From Lentimicrobium sp. (GTDB lineage: Bacteria > Bacteroidota > Bacteroidia > Bacteroidales > Lentimicrobiaceae): a stretch of 6,963 nucleotides of DNA. The stretch lies in the NCBI GenBank assembly GCA_013336205.1, contig JAAXUD010000144.1, positions 1 to 6,963 of the forward strand, in the 5' to 3' direction. Each line of letters opens with the position of its first letter. Within the stretch, counting starts at the first letter, position 1. The notes under the pieces are model-generated. The model had not been told where the DNA came from, did no database searches, and saw only the letters and a list, made by a program, of their open reading frames with translations. A program made the translations under genes and the position numbers. Positions 4,492-6,963 of this stretch are shown piece after piece.

Positions 4492-6963
4492 ATGCCGGGA
4501 AAATTCAGTTGTTTACTCTTTTTATTGTTGCTTGGCATTTCGCTAAAAGCGGAATACCGGACAAATTTTCATTCTATTTCGCGTCGTGAAGGATTGTCGA
4601 ATGGAGCAGTTAATGCCATTGCCAGAGATGCCGAAGGTTACATGTGGTTCGGAACCTGGAATGGGCTGAACCGCTATGATGGAAGCAATATAGTTACTTT
4701 TATGCCCGGTGGCAGACCTTTTACACTTCACAATCATGTTGTAAGGGAACTCTATCCAACAGCAGGCGGATCAATCTGGATGCTGACCAACAAAGGCATC
4801 AGCCTGTATGATAATGTAACGAACCGTTTCAGTTCCTTTTTTACCGGCGAATCGGAACAGATCAATTATGAAAATGATATTTCCCTTTGTCATTCCAATA
4901 AATACGGAACATTGGCCGCCGTTTTCGGAAATGGGATTTTCAAATACGACAGCATCACAAGTCAGTTTTCTAAAATTAAATTTGATCAAAATTCTGCTCA
5001 GGTTTCACTTGGTGTAAAGCGTTTATATTCAATTGGAAGCGAGTTCTTTTGCATTACCGGCGACAACCACCTTTATGAGATCAAAGAAAACAACCTGATT
5101 GAAATTTTGCAAATACCGGTTAAAGCGGCAATTTCTTCTTCGCTGGGAGTTTTCATTCATGGGCATCCCTTTCTGTTGATTACTCAGCGTGGAGCCAGTG
5201 CCATTTTTATTGATATAAAAAAAGGAACAACCAGCCCGCTAAAAGTTACCGAGGATATTATTACTTCCTTTGCTCCTTCGGCAGAACCCGTCAGGCTATG
5301 GGCCGGAACGGAGAAAGGCAGGATCATAAGTCTGAATTTAAGCACAGGGCTACCCGAAATTCAGAATGCCCTTCCCGATTTATTTATTAATAATCCTATC
5401 ACAACCCGGGTGTTGAGCATTTGTGAAACGGCACCTGATATTCTCTGGATCGGAACCGATGGCAACGGGGTTTATAATCTTAAACTTTCTGAATTTCCAA
5501 ACAACAGCCTTTCATCCAGCCAATTGTCCTATCCTATTGTGCGTAGTATTCTGGTTACCAGTAAGAATAATATTTTAATCGGGACAAAGGGCGGTGGGAT
5601 TGATGTATTTGATAAGTCAGGGCACCGTATCAAACATCTTTCGGTGAAGGATGGGCTTAGTAATAACTCTGTACTTTCTTTTCATGAACGCAGGGATGGA
5701 ACCATCTGGGTGGGAACCGATGGGCAGGGGATTGATATTATAAGCCAGGACTTTAAAACTATCAGAAATTTTCCGGGTGATTTTCCCGGCAGTTCAAGCC
5801 CCGCTTTTGCATCGGTTTACCGGATACTGGAAGACATCGATCGGCGTTTGTACCTCGGCACCAGTGGATTTGGAGTTATTATGGTGGAATTTGACAAGAA
5901 TTCTCCTGTTACTCCAATCAATGCTGAACAGTTGGTGCTGGATAAAAGTATCAGGCAGCGAAGTCTGCAAAAACAGATTGTTTACGCACTCACACTGGAG
6001 CGACCGGGTATTATCTGGATTGGGACACGGGGATCCGGTGTTTTTCAATACAATACAGTTACAAAGCGTGTGCTTTCGCAGTTCAACACCGGTACCCACC
6101 CGGCACATATAAAAAATGATGATATTCTTGCTTTATTTACAGATAATGCAAAAAACATATGGGTAGGAAGCAGTTCCGGCGTGTTTTCTCTTTCGCCTGA
6201 AATAAATGGCCTGGTAAAAATTGCCGCACTAAACCTTAACGATGATTTGTCAAGCACCTCCGTTCATGCCATCCAGATGGATACCCAGGGTAATCTTTGG
6301 GTGACAACGAACCAGGGACTGTCGGTCATCGATCCGAAGAACCAGACTGTCAAAAATTTCAATTCCAATGATGGACTGATCAACCTTGAATATAGTGATG
6401 GTGCCTCTTTTTTCGATAAGGGAACCGGACAATTATACATAGGAGGAACAACCGGAGTTGACATTATTCAAACCCGGGAGATAAAATTTGCATCCTTGTT
6501 TCCGCCAATTGCCATCAACGATTTATACATCAGAAACCAGCTGGTTGAAATCGCAGAGGAAAGCGTTTTACAAAGCCGGATAAACCTGCAAAACAGCCTG
6601 ATACTGAAACATAACCAGAATGCGTTGACGTTCTATGTTTCTCCACTGGCATACTGGGGCAAGGAACGGCACAGGATATCCTACAGGTTGAAAAACTTTG
6701 ACGACAACTGGGTGGTGAATATGCAAAACCAGGCCATCAGTTTCACCAATCTTGCTCATGGCAACTATATACTGCAGTTGCGTGTGAGCGATGAGAACGG
6801 AATATGGTCAGATCAGATCAAAGAGATTACAATAACTATTAATCCACCTTTCTGGCGGACATCCTGGGCAATAGTAGCTTATATATTGCTGATTTTTGGC
6901 CTGCAGTTATTAATATTCAGGTCATATCGCAGGCGGGAGGCACGCAGGAAAGAAGCTGCATTG
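4492..6963 (+). CDS. Two-propeller Y_Y_Y membrane sensor, probable histidine kinase or hybrid two-component regulator (C-terminus outside window)
   Basis: The first 824 residues of a large sensor, open to the last base with no stop or frameshift. A signal peptide covers 1-20 (hydrophobic LLFLLLLGIS, likely cleavage after SLKA). Residues about 25-660 carry repeated blade motifs of the form G-x-(I/L)-W-(I/V)-G-T-x-x-x-G: for example at 49-59, 93-103, 268-276, 317-327, 360-370, 403-413, 452-462, 507-517, 555-563, 600-610 and 646-656, with a degenerate one near 139-149. That fits two seven-bladed periplasmic propellers. A Y_Y_Y domain follows at about 724-787 (YRLKNFDDNW), then one membrane helix at 791-809 and a basic cytoplasmic start (RSYRRREARRKE). 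In Bacteroidota this layout usually leads to a histidine kinase, often fused to receiver and AraC domains and controlling glycan use, but the output domain is not visible, so class and ligand are unknown. The ATG start gives a proper signal peptide. Confidence 0.9.
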   Translation, partial: MPGKFSCLLFLLLLGISLKAEYRTNFHSISRREGLSNGAVNAIARDAEGYMWFGTWNGLNRYDGSNIVTFMPGGRPFTLHNHVVRELYPTAGGSIWMLTNKGISLYDNVTNRFSSFFTGESEQINYENDISLCHSNKYGTLAAVFGNGIFKYDSITSQFSKIKFDQNSAQVSLGVKRLYSIGSEFFCITGDNHLYEIKENNLIEILQIPVKAAISSSLGVFIHGHPFLLITQRGASAIFIDIKKGTTSPLKVTEDIITSFAPSAEPVRLWAGTEKGRIISLNLSTGLPEIQNALPDLFINNPITTRVLSICETAPDILWIGTDGNGVYNLKLSEFPNNSLSSSQLSYPIVRSILVTSKNNILIGTKGGGIDVFDKSGHRIKHLSVKDGLSNNSVLSFHERRDGTIWVGTDGQGIDIISQDFKTIRNFPGDFPGSSSPAFASVYRILEDIDRRLYLGTSGFGVIMVEFDKNSPVTPINAEQLVLDKSIRQRSLQKQIVYALTLERPGIIWIGTRGSGVFQYNTVTKRVLSQFNTGTHPAHIKNDDILALFTDNAKNIWVGSSSGVFSLSPEINGLVKIAALNLNDDLSSTSVHAIQMDTQGNLWVTTNQGLSVIDPKNQTVKNFNSNDGLINLEYSDGASFFDKGTGQLYIGGTTGVDIIQTREIKFASLFPPIAINDLYIRNQLVEIAEESVLQSRINLQNSLILKHNQNALTFYVSPLAYWGKERHRISYRLKNFDDNWVVNMQNQAISFTNLAHGNYILQLRVSDENGIWSDQIKEITITINPPFWRTSWAIVAYILLIFGLQLLIFRSYRRREARRKEAAL

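Noticed and set aside
4543..6759. Several minus-strand frames and one plus-strand frame across the sensor gene
   Set aside because: The plus-strand frame from 4492 is unbroken to the window end with regular propeller motifs, so the others are shadows.

Overview
The window looks like chromosomal core DNA from a member of the Bacteroidota. The main reasons are promoter cores of the TAnnTTTG type ahead of the HU and ssb genes, an HU protein with the Bacteroidota-style arm (GRNIS in place of GRNP), the order ribonuclease G - small basic protein - HU beside mutY - ssb, and a large two-propeller Y_Y_Y sensor of the type common in that phylum. I cannot place it below phylum.

Left part (1-1414, minus strand): an HU-family DNA-binding protein, a 29-residue very basic protein related to a ribosomal-protein family, and the first 278 codons of a ribonuclease E/G family gene that runs off the left edge. 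The 174-base gap before the ribonuclease gene holds inverted repeats that can fold into competing hairpins. Middle-left (1415-3199, plus strand): a divergent promoter region with a 9-base inverted repeat, then mutY (adenine glycosylase), then ssb with its own clear promoter and a strong hairpin terminator. This is an information-processing neighbourhood: RNA turnover, translation, nucleoid packing, oxidative-damage repair and single-strand DNA protection.

Middle-right (3265-4275, minus strand): a TIM-barrel metallo-lyase resembling HMG-CoA lyase that converges on ssb. It keeps most of the metal and substrate site but lacks the catalytic-loop cysteine and the asparagine metal ligand of true HMG-CoA lyases, so its reaction is open. 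Right part (4492 to the end, plus strand): the first 824 residues of a membrane sensor with a signal peptide, about twelve visible beta-propeller blade motifs, a Y_Y_Y domain and one membrane helix. Its cytoplasmic output domain lies beyond the window.

I found no mobile element, CRISPR array, tRNA or rRNA, and no clearly new multi-gene system. The points most worth a second look are the atypical lyase, the structured leader of the ribonuclease gene, the tiny basic protein and the symmetric divergent promoter.
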